NCBI GenBank assembly: GCA_025594325.1
Contig: JANHCV010000001.1
Coordinates: 2,418,001-2,482,000, forward strand
DNA length: 64,000 bases
Direction of reading: 5' to 3'
From: Blastocladiella emersonii ATCC 22665
Taxonomy: Eukaryota; Blastocladiomycota; Blastocladiomycetes; Blastocladiales; Blastocladiaceae
Shown: piece by piece, positions 54,231 through 64,000 of the stretch
Position numbering within the stretch: position 1 is the stretch's first letter
Layout: every line of letters starts with the position of its first letter
Position numbers and translations under genes: made by a program
The notes under the pieces: model-generated
What the model was told of the DNA's origin: nothing
The model's input: only the letters and a program-made list of their open reading frames with translations
Databases searched by the model: none

Positions 54231-55520
54231 TCACGCCCTCGCGGCGACACACGGCGGGTCCTCGGGACAATCCTTGGCAACGTGGCCCTTGCCGCGGCAC
54301 GAGTAGCACCGGCGCGACCGCTTGCCGTCGCCGTTGGCCGAGTACGCGTCGCTGTCGTTGTCGCCCGCGGCCGCGGGACTCGCGTGGCGGTGGCGATGGC
54401 TGTGGCCGTGGCCGTGGTGGTGGCGAGACGACCGCTCGTGGCCATGGTCGCGGTGGTCGCGGTGGTCGCGGCCATGGCGGGAACGGTCGCGGTCGCGCGA
54501 CGAGCGGCGGATCGGCACGTAGCGGTCAATCACCTTGCCGCTGGGCCCGGCCGTCGCGAGGCCGCCGGTCGTGCTGCTGCCGCGCGGGCTCTGGATCGAA
54601 GCCGCAGGGGAAGCCGAGCGAGAGCGTGAGCGCGAGCGGGTCCGATGGCGTTTGTCGCGGTAGTAATGGTCCCGGTCGCGGTGATCACGACGGCGCGAAG
54701 AAGAGGATTCGGCATTTTCGTCAATCTCGCCGTCTTCCTCGTCATCGTCGTCGTCCGAGTAAGTTTGGTCGCGGTCGTCGTCGCGCAAGCCCTCGGTCCG
54801 CAGGTCGTAGACAATCCGCTCGAGCTCGGCGTTCTTGGCCTGCACCGCGTTCAAGGCCTGCAGGAGAATCGACTGACCCTCGTGCAGCGGCTGGATGGCC
54901 TGGATGATCATGGCCTGCACGTGCGACGCGTCAATGCACTGGATCGGGGCGGCGGCGGCGGCGGCCAAAGCGGTCGCGGGCATGGCCAAGGGCGCGGCTG
55001 AAGGCGGCGGCGGCGAGACGAGAGCGAGAGCGTGAGGGTGGTGTTGCTGGGCGTGAGCTTGCGGGTGCGCGGCGGCAAAGTAGGTGGTCGGGGTGCCGAC
55101 CGAAGTCGACGGCGCGGAAGAAGTAGGAGGTGGCGCCTGGTACTGCGATTGCTGAGAGAGTTGCTGCTGCTGTTGTTGCTGAGAAAGTTGCTGCTGCTGA
55201 GAGTGCTGCGACTGCTGCGACTGCGACTGCTGCTGCTGAGACTGCTGCTGCTTGTGGAGCGTGGACATGATCCATGCCGTGTACTCGGAAGCGAGCTGGG
55301 CGGGGTTGGCCGACGACGAAGCGGAAGAAGTCGGCGGGGGCGGTGACGCGGGTCCCGCGGCCGCGGTCGCGTTCGGGGCCGAGACAGAAGAAGAAGCAGA
55401 GCGTAGCGGCGGCGCAAAGGGCGAAAGAGCGCTCGTGGTCGGCGCGGCCGAGGCGTTGGGTGCCGGCGCCGACGCCGACCCGACTTGGTGGTGGTGGTGA
55501 TGGTGGACGTGTCCTAACAT
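54231..55520 (-). CDS. RS/HD-rich protein with a CCHC zinc knuckle, 429 aa
   Basis: Single reverse-strand ORF. Order: His and Ala/Ser-rich N-terminus, poly-Gln/Ser tract (about residues 88-130, CTG/CAG-rich DNA at 55150-55260), a helix VQAMIIQAIQPLHEGQSILLQALNAVQ, an acidic segment, an RS/RD/HD-rich domain (RSRSRSRSAS; HRDHRDHGHERSS), and a C-terminal zinc knuckle CYSCRGKGHVAKDC of CX2CX4HX4C form. RS domain plus knuckle suggests an RNA-binding, splicing-related nuclear protein. No RRM is seen and no orthologue is named. Confidence 0.8.
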   Translation of the reverse strand: MLGHVHHHHHHQVGSASAPAPNASAAPTTSALSPFAPPLRSASSSVSAPNATAAAGPASPPPPTSSASSSANPAQLASEYTAWIMSTLHKQQQSQQQQSQSQQSQHSQQQQLSQQQQQQQLSQQSQYQAPPPTSSAPSTSVGTPTTYFAAAHPQAHAQQHHPHALALVSPPPPSAAPLAMPATALAAAAAAPIQCIDASHVQAMIIQAIQPLHEGQSILLQALNAVQAKNAELERIVYDLRTEGLRDDDRDQTYSDDDDDEEDGEIDENAESSSSRRRDHRDRDHYYRDKRHRTRSRSRSRSASPAASIQSPRGSSTTGGLATAGPSGKVIDRYVPIRRSSRDRDRSRHGRDHRDHRDHGHERSSRHHHGHGHSHRHRHASPAAAGDNDSDAYSANGDGKRSRRCYSCRGKGHVAKDCPEDPPCVAARA

Positions 55521-55804
55521 GGGTGCTGCATCAAGAGTCGCGAAGTGGCGAGTCGGTTCAAGGTCGAGGGAGAGAGGGAGGGGAGAGAAGAAGAGGCGCG
55601 ATGGTCAATGGGGGCGGGCGCGGCGGGAAACGCGGTGGGTCAGGGGCGCGCGGCCGACGCGTCGCATGGGACCGCGCCCACGTGGAGCGCACCGCGAAGT
55701 GCGAGACATCTCGGAACGCTTACTTGTTTTTGCAAGCCGAGTGTGGGAAGCCCAGGTCCACCAAAAATTGAAGGTTTATAGACGAAGGGAGACATCGATG
55801 CTGA

Positions 55805-56305
55805 CTAGGAGGACGCCGGTGGCGGCTGCGCCGACGAGTCGACGGACAGCGTCATGGCGAGGAACGGGACGTGCTTGATGGTCTGCAGTCTACAGAGCGG
55901 GGAGCGAGGTGATGGGTCAGCATCGCCGGGGTGAGCGAGACGCCGTGAAGGAGCGTACCGGTCGAGCTGGGCGCCGTCCTTGGGCACCAGCGAGGTGGTC
56001 TCCTTGGTGCACCCGAGCTCGTTGGCCTGCACCACGCCGGGGAACTGGCGCTTGACGATCTCGGTGACCGACACGGCCTTGTTGATGGCGGCGCCCTCGC
56101 CGCGGATCACCACGGCGCCGCGTGCCGACTGCAGGTGCTTGGCGGCTGCCGACACGTAGTTGCGGATCTTGCCGTTCTCGTTGATGCGCACCGTCGGCGG
56201 CGGGTTGCCGCCTGCTGCTGCTGGTGGCGGGTTCCCGCTGCTGGCGCTCGAGGGCGTCACGCTGATAACCGATTTGGTTGTTCCGGCGCGCTGATAGCTT
56301 TCCAT
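55805..56305 (-). CDS. Alba-domain protein, RPP25-like
   Basis: Reverse-strand exons 56305-55959 and 55889-55805 give 143 aa; the 69-bp intron is in frame but has GTACGC and GTAG ends. The Alba fold is seen as VRINENGKIRNYVSAAAKHLQ, VVIRGEGAAINKAVSVTEIVKRQ and, after splicing, LQTIKHVPFLAMTLS. KIRN and the G-G-A-I-K-V-E pattern match the RPP25/Alba-like group that binds RNase P/MRP RNA. Plant and protist Alba proteins of this kind also bind mRNA, so RNase P membership is a guess. Confidence 0.85.
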   Translation of the reverse strand: MESYQRAGTTKSVISVTPSSASSGNPPPAAAGGNPPPTVRINENGKIRNYVSAAAKHLQSARGAVVIRGEGAAINKAVSVTEIVKRQFPGVVQANELGCTKETTSLVPKDGAQLDRYAPSRRLAHPGDADPSPRSPLCRLQTIKHVPFLAMTLSVDSSAQPPPASS

Positions 56306-57209
<904 letters not shown>

Positions 57210-57520
57210 CCGCATTCATGCACCTCTTTGACTCTCCTCTGTGTAATTTTGTCGCCCCCCGCTGTCCGACCACGCGTGAGTTCCCCTCATCTCTGCCCTC
57301 GTCGCCGTGACGAGGGCGCCCCTGTTTATATATCATCTCACTCCTGGTCACCGCTTGCTTGCTGGCGCATTCGAGAGTAAAGAGGGGCCTATATTACATG
57401 GAGAGGGGAACGCCAGACCGGCGCGCGCGTGCGCAACGAAGCATCCCGTCGGCGCAACGGCCGGCGGCGTAGTGGTGGGGTATGGATGAAGTCGACTGCT
57501 GTTGCGGGCCTGCCCGCCGC
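57210..57520. other. Intergenic between convergent ATG8 and cysteine dioxygenase genes
   Basis: 311 bp, two 3' ends. It contains a TTTATATATCAT stretch near 57324 that could belong to a 3'-end signal; nothing else is seen. Confidence 0.35.
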
Positions 57521-58793
57521 CTAGTTGAAGACGGACGTCGTGTCGCGCTTGCACATGGCCGCGAACGGCGACGGCAGCTTGGGCGTCACCTCGGCCACGG
57601 CGGCGGCCATAGCGGCGGCCGCGCCGAACACGGAAGAGCACGCGCCCATCGTCGTCGCCGCCGCCTGCGCCGCCGCCGTTGGCTCGTTGCCCTCGACGGC
57701 CGCTGCTGGAGACACCACGTTCTCGGCCGAGGCCGCCGACGCGAGCAGGTGCGCGGGGGCCACGGGCGGACACCGCTGGCCGTTCTTGGAGTAAAAGACG
57801 CACTGCGACGCGGGCCGCGCCACGCCCGTGCGCTCGCAGAAGGTCTTGCACATCTGGATCGGCGGCGTGTACAGGTGCAGCGAGATGGCCGGCGCCGTCG
57901 CGCTCGGGTTCGACACGCGGTGCAGGCCCAGGGAGTCTATTCCGCCAAAAGCGATCATAGTCAGCACGTCATCGCGACACACGCGTTGCGCCACCACATG
58001 CATCACGGCCGCGGCTGACTCAGCGGCGGGTGGAGCTTTCAGGGACTGGGCCGCTCAGTGACGGTCCTCGCTCCCGCTAGCCGCGGCCGCCATGATACAG
58101 CGCATGAATGAAACCGTCGTCGGCGTACCGTTGATGTAGGCGACCTGGTCGCGCTCCATGGTCTTCTGGCCGATGACGCGCACGCGGTTGGCGTCGGCCT
58201 CGGACTCGCCGACGACGTGGTCCGCGGGCACCTCGCCGGGGAACTCGTACCGCGTCTCGGTCAGGTTGCCCTCGAGCATTTTCTGTTGCCATGGGATCGA
58301 GTCAGCGACTGGATCACACCACGCACACGCTCGTCAACGTACCATGCAGCAGTGCGAGTTGGCGTGGTCGTGGATCGGGCTGGCGTGGCCGGCGCCCCAG
58401 CACAGGATGATGAGGTTGAACTTGCCGTTGCCGTCGTCGACCAGGTTGCGCGTGTACCGGTACGGGTCGAAGAGCGCGTAGTCGCGCCAGTCGTCGGCGT
58501 TGGACGTGTAGCTCTCCATGAGCCGCACGATGCGCGTCACGTCCACGTCCGACGAGTCGAGGCCTGCGGCGGGAGGGAGGGTACGGTCAGGGTTGGTCGG
58601 AGTGGGTGGTGAGCGAGCGCAGTCGCGTACCGTTGGGACCTAGCTCCTCCTTGAGCAGCGCGACGAGGTCGCCCATGGACTGCGGGACGGGCACCTCGGG
58701 CGCGGCCGATGAGGCCGACTTGGCAGTGGGCGCAATGGACTCGACCGTGGGCAGGTCAGCCAGCGGCGAGACGGTGGAGACGGGTGGAGACAT
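57521..58793 (-). CDS. CDO1: Cysteine dioxygenase
   Basis: Reverse-strand exons 58793-58631, 58563-58343, 58282-58129 and 57936-57521 give 317 aa. The non-heme iron enzyme oxidises cysteine to cysteine sulfinate. The cupin core shows the iron ligands HDH in [18 protein letters not shown] and the third histidine in [10 protein letters not shown]. The cysteine of NSHC is at the position that forms the Cys-Tyr cross-link, with the partner tyrosine in SLHLYTPPI. The core is flanked by a 55-residue N-terminal extension and an Ala-rich C-terminal extension of about 100 residues after the fungal-type [11 protein letters not shown]. The last intron is 192 bp, by far the longest in the window. Confidence 0.93.
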
Positions 58794-59781
58794 GGCGGCG
58801 GGTGGTCGATGAGCGTGAGCGTGAGCGTGAGCGACTCGGCGATGGACGATGGTCAGTTGGTTGTTGAGGGCAGGCGCGCCGCCGAGCGAGCGGGGACGAG
58901 CCGATCTTATAGTCCTGGGCGAGCGAGCGGGCAGGGCATGGCACGGGTCAGGGTCCGGTTCACGCTCGAATCCATGAAGCATGCTCAACCGGCGACCACG
59001 GCCCGCCCGCCGCCCTTCTCGCGACGGCATGGCCCGCTCGCCCGCAAAGGAACCGCGGCCGCGGCCGGGGCGGTGGGGGACGCCAGGCCAGGGCTAGGGG
59101 CGCGCCAGTTCAGCCGACGCCGACGCGACCGTGGCCAGAGTCGCGGCGCACGCTTCTCCCGCTTCACTCGGTCGCAGACGCGGCTGAGCGCGCTCCGCCA
59201 CCGCCCCGCCCGTGGCTGCGCCGCTCGACTCGGCCTTGTCAAGGCTCACGCCTAATTCGAGCACCGCGCCGTCTAATCTGATAATAAATCTCGCAGCGGC
59301 CCATCGCGTGTCGTGAAGCTGACGACGCGGAGCTGCGCGAACGCTCCCCGTGCGGCCACATCAGGCAACCCATCACGCACCTGCGCGTCGATTCTTCTCT
59401 CTCGCGCGCGAGTGCACGTTCGCTCGCATGCGCAGCGACACGAGCGTGACCTCGAGCAGCGCGCGCTGCGTCCCTGACCACGGGGCTGCCGCCTCGTGCG
59501 TTGTGACGTGGAGTTTGTCACGAGAGTCGCGTTTCCGCGCGCCCCCATGCAGGGAGCGCTTGGTCCGCGAACGTGGTCGGCAGGTGCCACCCCAAAGTGC
59601 GGCCGCGAACAATCAGCCGCTGTGGCGGGCAGTCGCGGCGGATCAACCTGCTTCACGGGAAGCCTTGGGTTCCGCCGTGCGGCAATGGACTTGTTCAGGA
59701 CCAACGAGACTCCCGACTCGGACGCGTCGTGACACTAGAGATACCTTTATGATGTGGGGGAACGGCTGTACAGAGTGGGGT
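58794..59781. other. 988-bp intergenic region between CDO1 and IMP3
   Basis: Upstream of CDO1 and downstream of IMP3. ORFs of 60-150 codons run through it on both strands but show Arg/Ala noise and no family signal. No RNA gene is recognised. Confidence 0.4.
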
Positions 59782-60463
59782 TTACAGGAGATCAAAGTCG
59801 TCGAGCTTGTCGTTGTACTTCATGATCTTGCGCTTGATCTTGGACGTGTCGACCCAGGTGATGAAGTCCTCGAACGTCCGCGTCACCAGGAACGCCGGGT
59901 CCGTGACCACGTTGGGTCCGACGCGCACGTCTACACGATGAGGAGTCAACATCCAGGTTGCAGGGGTGCACGTAGAGTCGGGAAAGGGGGGGTACGTACG
60001 GCCCTGCTCGACAAACGTCACGGCCTCCTTGACCGTCTCGGCCATCTTGAGGCGGACCATCACGATCGGGAGGCGACGGCTACACTCACGCGGGAGTCCG
60101 TCAGCGATGGACCTCACCGTCGAGAACAGGAATAACGTTGTACCGGCACACGGCAGACACACTAATCTTCTCGACGGCCGACAGCGACTGCTTGTTGGCG
60201 ATGAGGCCCATGTTGTACAGCTTGGTGAGCAGCGCGTCGGCCTTGTGCAGCTTGAACGGGTCGCGCGCGTCCAGCAGCGAGATGCGGTGCGCCAGCTGAC
60301 GCATCTCGCCGCACAGCCGGTTGTACTTGGTGTAGTCCTCGCGCCGCTGGATGTGGTACCGCCGCATCACCTCCACCTCGCGCAGCGTCTGCTCGTTCTT
60401 CCACGACATGAAGTCGACCTTCTTGAGCAGCTTCTGCTCATGGTACTTGAGTTGGCGGACCAT
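59782..60463 (-). CDS. IMP3: U3 snoRNP protein IMP3
   Basis: Reverse-strand exons 60463-60144, 60079-60000 and 59930-59782 give 182 aa. The N-terminus [18 protein letters not shown] and the segment [25 protein letters not shown] are classic. Splicing restores [33 protein letters not shown] and [18 protein letters not shown], the S4 RNA-binding domain of IMP3, ending [20 protein letters not shown]3 helps U3 snoRNA base-pair with pre-18S rRNA. Length equals that of yeast and human proteins. Confidence 0.96.
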
Positions 60464-60844
60464 GGTGGCGGGCGGGCGATGGGGTTCTGGTTCAGCGCGG
60501 CAGCGACGGCGGCGGGTTTACGGGTCGGTCGATCGAGGTGGACGTCGGCAGGCGTCGATTCGTGGGGGAGGCCGTTGCAGCGACTCCAGGTTACGTGTGC
60601 TTCGTGGTTTTGCTTCGTGATGCCGTCGTCACCGTGCTCGAACGCGGCCGTTCAGCGTGAGGCGCGAGGGATTCGAGGTGCGTGTGGACAACATCAGCAG
60701 AGCCCACATGACCTGGTTGCTACTCTCGCCGAACGCTTTCTTCTTCCCCGTCGCGACCCTCACCTCTCCCCCGCACTCAAGGACCCGTCCACCCTCCACA
60801 AACGCAACGCATCACTCTACGCAACGACCACCACCACCGCCACC
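60464..60844. promoter_or_regulatory. Divergent promoter between IMP3 and RPC5
   Basis: 381 bp shared by two genes of the RNA-synthesis machinery. An ORF is open through it into RPC5, but composition changes at the CACCATG at 60845. Confidence 0.45.
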
Positions 60845-62707
60845 ATGGATTCCGCATCCATCCGCGCGCGGCTCGACGCCGAGGACCCGATCGTCAAGAC
60901 GATGCCGGTCTTCCTCAACTCGCAGCTCGCGAGCAACCTGCACCTGTTCCAGTTCCCGATCCGGTCGCGGCCCTTCAGCGAGGGCGGGCAGCCCATCGAG
61001 GCCCGCATCAAGTCCAAGTCGCAGGTCATCGAGCTCGACCTGCCGCTCGACACGCGCAGCGTCATCTACGACCCGGCGCAGGGCGAGACGTTTGGCTCGT
61101 CCGACTCGGCGCCGCGCACCATCTACGACCGCGCGGCCGACCCTGACAGCGGCGGCGGTGCGGGGTCCTCGCCCAAGAAGCTCGACCGCATGACGCTGAC
61201 GTCGACCAAGGTGCCGCCCATCACCACCTACTACGTGGCGGCGTTCCGCGACGACGAGATGCACCTGTCGCCCGTCGCCAGCACGCTCCAGTTCACGCCC
61301 AGCCTCAAGCACATTGACCGGCTCGCGCAGCAGGACCGCGACGCCAAGAAGCGCGTCGACGAGGAGGAGAAGCGCGCGCGCGGCGAGCAGGTCGACAAGA
61401 AGCCGAGCGCCGCCATGCTGCTGTCGCGCGTCGAGACCGAGGACATGGCGTCTGCGCGCCAGAAATCCATCACCCACATGCGCAAGGTGCAGGACGAGGA
61501 AAAGTTTGCCCCGCTCGACTACTACAACGAGATGACGGACCACGCCGAGCAGGTGCTCAACCGCATGTTCGCCCTGTACACGGCCGAGATCTCGGTCCGC
61601 GACACCCCCGCCGCGTACCTCGCGCGGCTCGTCCCGCCCGTCGAGATCCCGAGCATGACCGAGGACACGCGCCGCAAGCCCGGGTCCGTGTCGCGCGAGG
61701 AGATGAAGGTCATGACCCTCGACATGCGCATCCAGTGCCTCATGACCAACGCCCACATCCTGCGCATCGAGGACATTCTGCGCGTCATCCCGACGTCGAC
61801 CCAGGACGAGATCGAGGCCGTCCTCCGCCGCCTGTGCGTCCCCGTCCGCGGCCTCTGGATCGTCCGGTCCAACCTCGTCTACGCGGGCCGCGAGGCCGTC
61901 GCGCGCGACTTCCTCATCAACATGTTCCACGAGTCGCGCGACGTGCTGCGCTCCAACTTTGCGAGCACCGCCCTGCTCGACGTCGAGACCACCAAGCAGC
62001 TCCTCTCCGACATCGCCGTCCTCGTCCGCCCCGGCACCGCCGATACCTTTGCGCCCTTCTGGCGCCTCAAGTACACGGACGGCAGCGCCGACGAGCCGCC
62101 CGTGCACCCGGCGTACGCCGAGTTCGAGCACACCCAGCTCCAGCAGTCGATGCAGGAGCTCGGCCTCGTCCAGGCGCCCAAGAAGACGGCGGCCGGCGGT
62201 ACCAAGGGCAAGAGCGCGTCGGCGGGGCTCGCGCGGGCCGCCTCGGGTACCGCGTCGTCCGGTGCCAGCGGCCCCGCCCTCGCGCGCGCGCCCGTGGCCA
62301 ACGCGCAGCCCGTCGACCCGGTCCTCAAGTCGATTGCGACGGTCCTCGTCGAGCACGGCGTGGTCCTTGAGTCCGCGATGCTCGCGCACCTGCAGGCCGA
62401 GCACCCGGACGTGGACAACGACGAGCTCCAGGCCAAGGTCGCCGAGACGTGCCGCGTCCTGCACGGGTCGGTCGTGCTCAAGGTGCGGCCCGACACCAAG
62501 TTCGAGCAGTACCGGCAGGTCGTGCTCGACCTGTTCGAGAAGAAGACGTCGGTCAAGAAGAACGAGGTCATCATCGCCATCCAGAAGGCCACGGGCCAGA
62601 ACGTCCCCGTCAAGGCGTTCATGGAGATCACGGCCGAGCTCGCGGTCCAGGCCGGGCCCAAGGCCCCGTTCGTGTGGAAAAGCGTGGCCAACGCTGAGTC
62701 GTCTTGA
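60845..62707 (+). CDS. POLR3E: RNA polymerase III subunit RPC5
   Basis: Single exon, 620 aa from the ATG at 60845 (CACCATGG context). The N-terminal dimerisation region starts DPIVKTMPVFLNSQLASNLHLFQFPIRSRPF, the RPC5/SIN signature; its partner is RPC4. A middle region LDMRIQCLMTNAHILRIEDILR and two or three winged-helix-like segments follow (TQDEIEAVLRRLCVPVRGLWIVRSNLVYA; QYRQVVLDLFEKKTSVKKNEVIIAI). The C-terminal winged-helix extension is present, making it longer than the yeast subunit and more like the animal one. A Gly/Ala/Ser linker at about 450-490 separates the parts. Confidence 0.9.
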   Translation: MDSASIRARLDAEDPIVKTMPVFLNSQLASNLHLFQFPIRSRPFSEGGQPIEARIKSKSQVIELDLPLDTRSVIYDPAQGETFGSSDSAPRTIYDRAADPDSGGGAGSSPKKLDRMTLTSTKVPPITTYYVAAFRDDEMHLSPVASTLQFTPSLKHIDRLAQQDRDAKKRVDEEEKRARGEQVDKKPSAAMLLSRVETEDMASARQKSITHMRKVQDEEKFAPLDYYNEMTDHAEQVLNRMFALYTAEISVRDTPAAYLARLVPPVEIPSMTEDTRRKPGSVSREEMKVMTLDMRIQCLMTNAHILRIEDILRVIPTSTQDEIEAVLRRLCVPVRGLWIVRSNLVYAGREAVARDFLINMFHESRDVLRSNFASTALLDVETTKQLLSDIAVLVRPGTADTFAPFWRLKYTDGSADEPPVHPAYAEFEHTQLQQSMQELGLVQAPKKTAAGGTKGKSASAGLARAASGTASSGASGPALARAPVANAQPVDPVLKSIATVLVEHGVVLESAMLAHLQAEHPDVDNDELQAKVAETCRVLHGSVVLKVRPDTKFEQYRQVVLDLFEKKTSVKKNEVIIAIQKATGQNVPVKAFMEITAELAVQAGPKAPFVWKSVANAESS

Positions 62708-62814
62708 GTTGGTGGTGCTGGCGCAATACAATACACTTTGACTGTGAATAACGTAGATTTTTAGTGGTAGTCTGTACAGAGTCCCCTTCCCTCCCGTGTT
62801 CGCATCGCACCGCA

Positions 62815-64000
62815 TCATGTCAACCGCCGCAGCGACATGAACCCCTCGACAGCGTGGTCGATCTTGCCGTGCCAGTGCAAGCACACGGTGCTCTTGGCGG
62901 GGAGACACACGAAATCGAGCAGCGAGATGCCCGTGGCCGACCCCTCCTTGGCGCGGCCGTCGCCGTCCGTGACGACGCCCGACCCGTGGTGCACCGTGTA
63001 TGTCGGTGCGTGGATCGCCGACATGACCGACTCGCCGTTGATCACGATCTGGATCGACGGCTTGCTGCGCGTGAAGAAGCTGAAGGCGAGCTCGTACACC
63101 CCCGCCTCGGCCACCCGCACCACACACGCGTCGGGCTCCCACCGCAGGTTCGTCCGGTCCGTATTCTGCGCCTCGAGCGACCACGGAATCCCCGACCCGT
63201 GCTTGAGGCTCCCCGACTTCCACAGCCACACGCCGCCGCGCAGCCACGGGTGCGACTGCACTCCGGCAAACGTCGCCCGCAGCGTGCTGATCTCAGACGC
63301 CAGCAGGAACAGCTTCTCGTCCATGGCCGACGTCAGCTTGTGGTGCAGGATCTCGTAGTCCTCGGGCTGCAGGTGCACCGCGGGCGATCCGGCGCTGCCG
63401 CCACCAAGGACCGTCGACTCGTTGGCGGCGCTGTCGAGTGGCCGTGGCCGCGCCTCCCCGCGGTGATGATGGCCGAGGCCCGGGGCGGGCGACGCTGACG
63501 GCGCTGCGAACCCGCGAGGGTTCGGCACGAGCACCTGCAGCTGCGCGATGTTCGCCTCGACCTCGCCCACCTTGTTGGCGATACTCTGGACGCGCTGGAC
63601 GAGGTCGTCCTGCTCGGCGCCGCGCGTCAGGACCGCACGCTGCAGCGCCATGTGCTTGGCCTCGAGGTCGATGAGCCCCATCATCGGCCCCGACGCGACC
63701 ATGCCGTGCGGCGCCGGGTAGTAGCCCGCGGCGGCGGCCGTCGGCGAGGCCATGGACTCGTGCGAGCCCGACTTCGACCGCCGCTTACCCGCGCGGCGGC
63801 CCTCGGCCTTCGACGGCGACGTCGGGCCCGCGTGCTTGAGCCGCTTGTCGAGGTACTTTTTCATATCCTCGCGCGTAGCGACGTGGCGCATGAGCTCCTC
63901 GAGGGCGGCGGAGTCGGCCTTGGACTCGAGCTGCGCAGCGAGCGACTTGACGGCGTTAGCGCGCTCGGCGGCGTGGTCCTGGACCGACGCGCGCAGCGCG
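62815..64000 (-). CDS. Coiled-coil protein with a C-terminal C1q-like beta domain, N-terminus outside the window
   Basis: The reverse-strand frame is open to the window edge, about 394 residues. It begins within helical sequence (VQDHAAERANAVKSLAAQLE, then EELMRHVATREDMKKYLDKRL), a basic patch KRRSKSGSHES, a further heptad region (DDLVQRVQSIANKVGEVEANIAQLQ), a His/Pro linker and a final ~140-residue beta-rich domain: VRVAEAGVYELAFSFFTRSKPSIQIVING, SATGISLLDFVCLPAKSTVCLHWHG, GFMSLRRL. The alternating strands and final GF-S resemble a C1q/TNF-like jelly roll, a tentative call. Function unknown. Confidence 0.6.
   Translation of the reverse strand, partial: ALRASVQDHAAERANAVKSLAAQLESKADSAALEELMRHVATREDMKKYLDKRLKHAGPTSPSKAEGRRAGKRRSKSGSHESMASPTAAAAGYYPAPHGMVASGPMMGLIDLEAKHMALQRAVLTRGAEQDDLVQRVQSIANKVGEVEANIAQLQVLVPNPRGFAAPSASPAPGLGHHHRGEARPRPLDSAANESTVLGGGSAGSPAVHLQPEDYEILHHKLTSAMDEKLFLLASEISTLRATFAGVQSHPWLRGGVWLWKSGSLKHGSGIPWSLEAQNTDRTNLRWEPDACVVRVAEAGVYELAFSFFTRSKPSIQIVINGESVMSAIHAPTYTVHHGSGVVTDGDGRAKEGSATGISLLDFVCLPAKSTVCLHWHGKIDHAVEGFMSLRRLT

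Noticed and set aside
58955-58990. tRNA B-box-like GGTTCACGCTCGAATCC
   Set aside because: Spacing inside the box is wrong and no cloverleaf can be drawn.
58809-59255. 148-codon ORF upstream of CDO1
   Set aside because: Starts in a simple GTGAGC repeat and becomes Arg-rich noise.
59966-60844. N-terminal extension of RPC5 by about 290 residues
   Set aside because: The frame is open but overlaps IMP3 exons on the other strand. The RPC5 family starts at the CACCATG at 60845.
60812-63247. 811-codon antisense ORF across RPC5
   Set aside because: Shadow of RPC5 (+) and the C-terminal coiled-coil gene (-); spans two real genes in the wrong frame.

Overview
The window is GC-rich nuclear DNA from a fungus. 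About thirty protein genes are packed head to tail, head to head and tail to tail, split by very short introns (mostly 57-80 bp) whose donors nearly all read GTRCG. Housekeeping genes of clear fungal/opisthokont type (ATG8, IMP3, BRX1, YJU2, ROMO1/MGR2, RPC5, a HAL3-type PPC decarboxylase, an LDB17/Dip1-like Arp2/3 activator) sit with a GAF-GAF-PAS class III adenylyl cyclase that is not the leucine-rich-repeat CYR1 type of yeasts. That combination and the base composition suggest an early-diverging zoosporic fungus, perhaps Blastocladiomycota (Blastocladiella/Allomyces-like). This placement is an inference; nothing in the window names the species.

Layout. 1-3585: 3' part of an ABCC-type transporter. 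3649-6736: two reverse-strand members of an unrecognised tandem gene family; the first is broken by an in-frame stop and a frame change. 6745-9993: a complete PIF/Harbinger DNA transposon with TIRs, TTA target-site duplication, a DDE transposase and a Myb/SANT-like partner gene. It landed at the 5' end of the second family member. 10177-12775: acylaminoacyl-peptidase. 12880-14752: eIF2A. 15317-15772: small orphan. 16282-20964: GAF-GAF-PAS adenylyl cyclase. 21177-22748: bestrophin-like anion channel. 23073-24258: a 168-aa orphan and ROMO1/MGR2. 24720-28819: very large mitochondrial PPR protein. 28882-30451: DXO/RAI1. 30711-32423: low-complexity coiled-coil protein. 33859-40804: two low-complexity C2H2 zinc-finger proteins with long upstream regions. 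40887-41982: YJU2. 42874-43736: PPC decarboxylase. 43765-44968: LDB17/SPIN90-like protein. 45108-47746: two tandem ETR1/MECR enoyl reductases. 47934-49841: SGT1/ecdysoneless. 49901-50956: BRX1. 51372-54034: USP deubiquitinase with an RGG tail. 54231-55520: CCHC/RS protein. 55805-56305: Alba/RPP25-like protein. 56615-57209: ATG8. 57521-58793: cysteine dioxygenase. 59782-60463: IMP3. 60845-62707: RNA polymerase III subunit RPC5. 62815-64000: coiled-coil protein with a possible C1q-like C-terminal domain, running off the window.

Functionally this is a normal housekeeping chromosome segment: RNA metabolism (eIF2A, DXO, YJU2, IMP3, BRX1, RPC5, Alba), mitochondrial functions (ROMO1, PPR, ETR1), autophagy, cysteine/CoA metabolism and cyclic-nucleotide signalling. 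One recent transposon insertion and a decaying local gene family interrupt it. Gene models were built by eye: splice sites were chosen for GT/AG borders, reading phase and protein-family continuity. I found no rRNA, tRNA, CRISPR array or viral genes.
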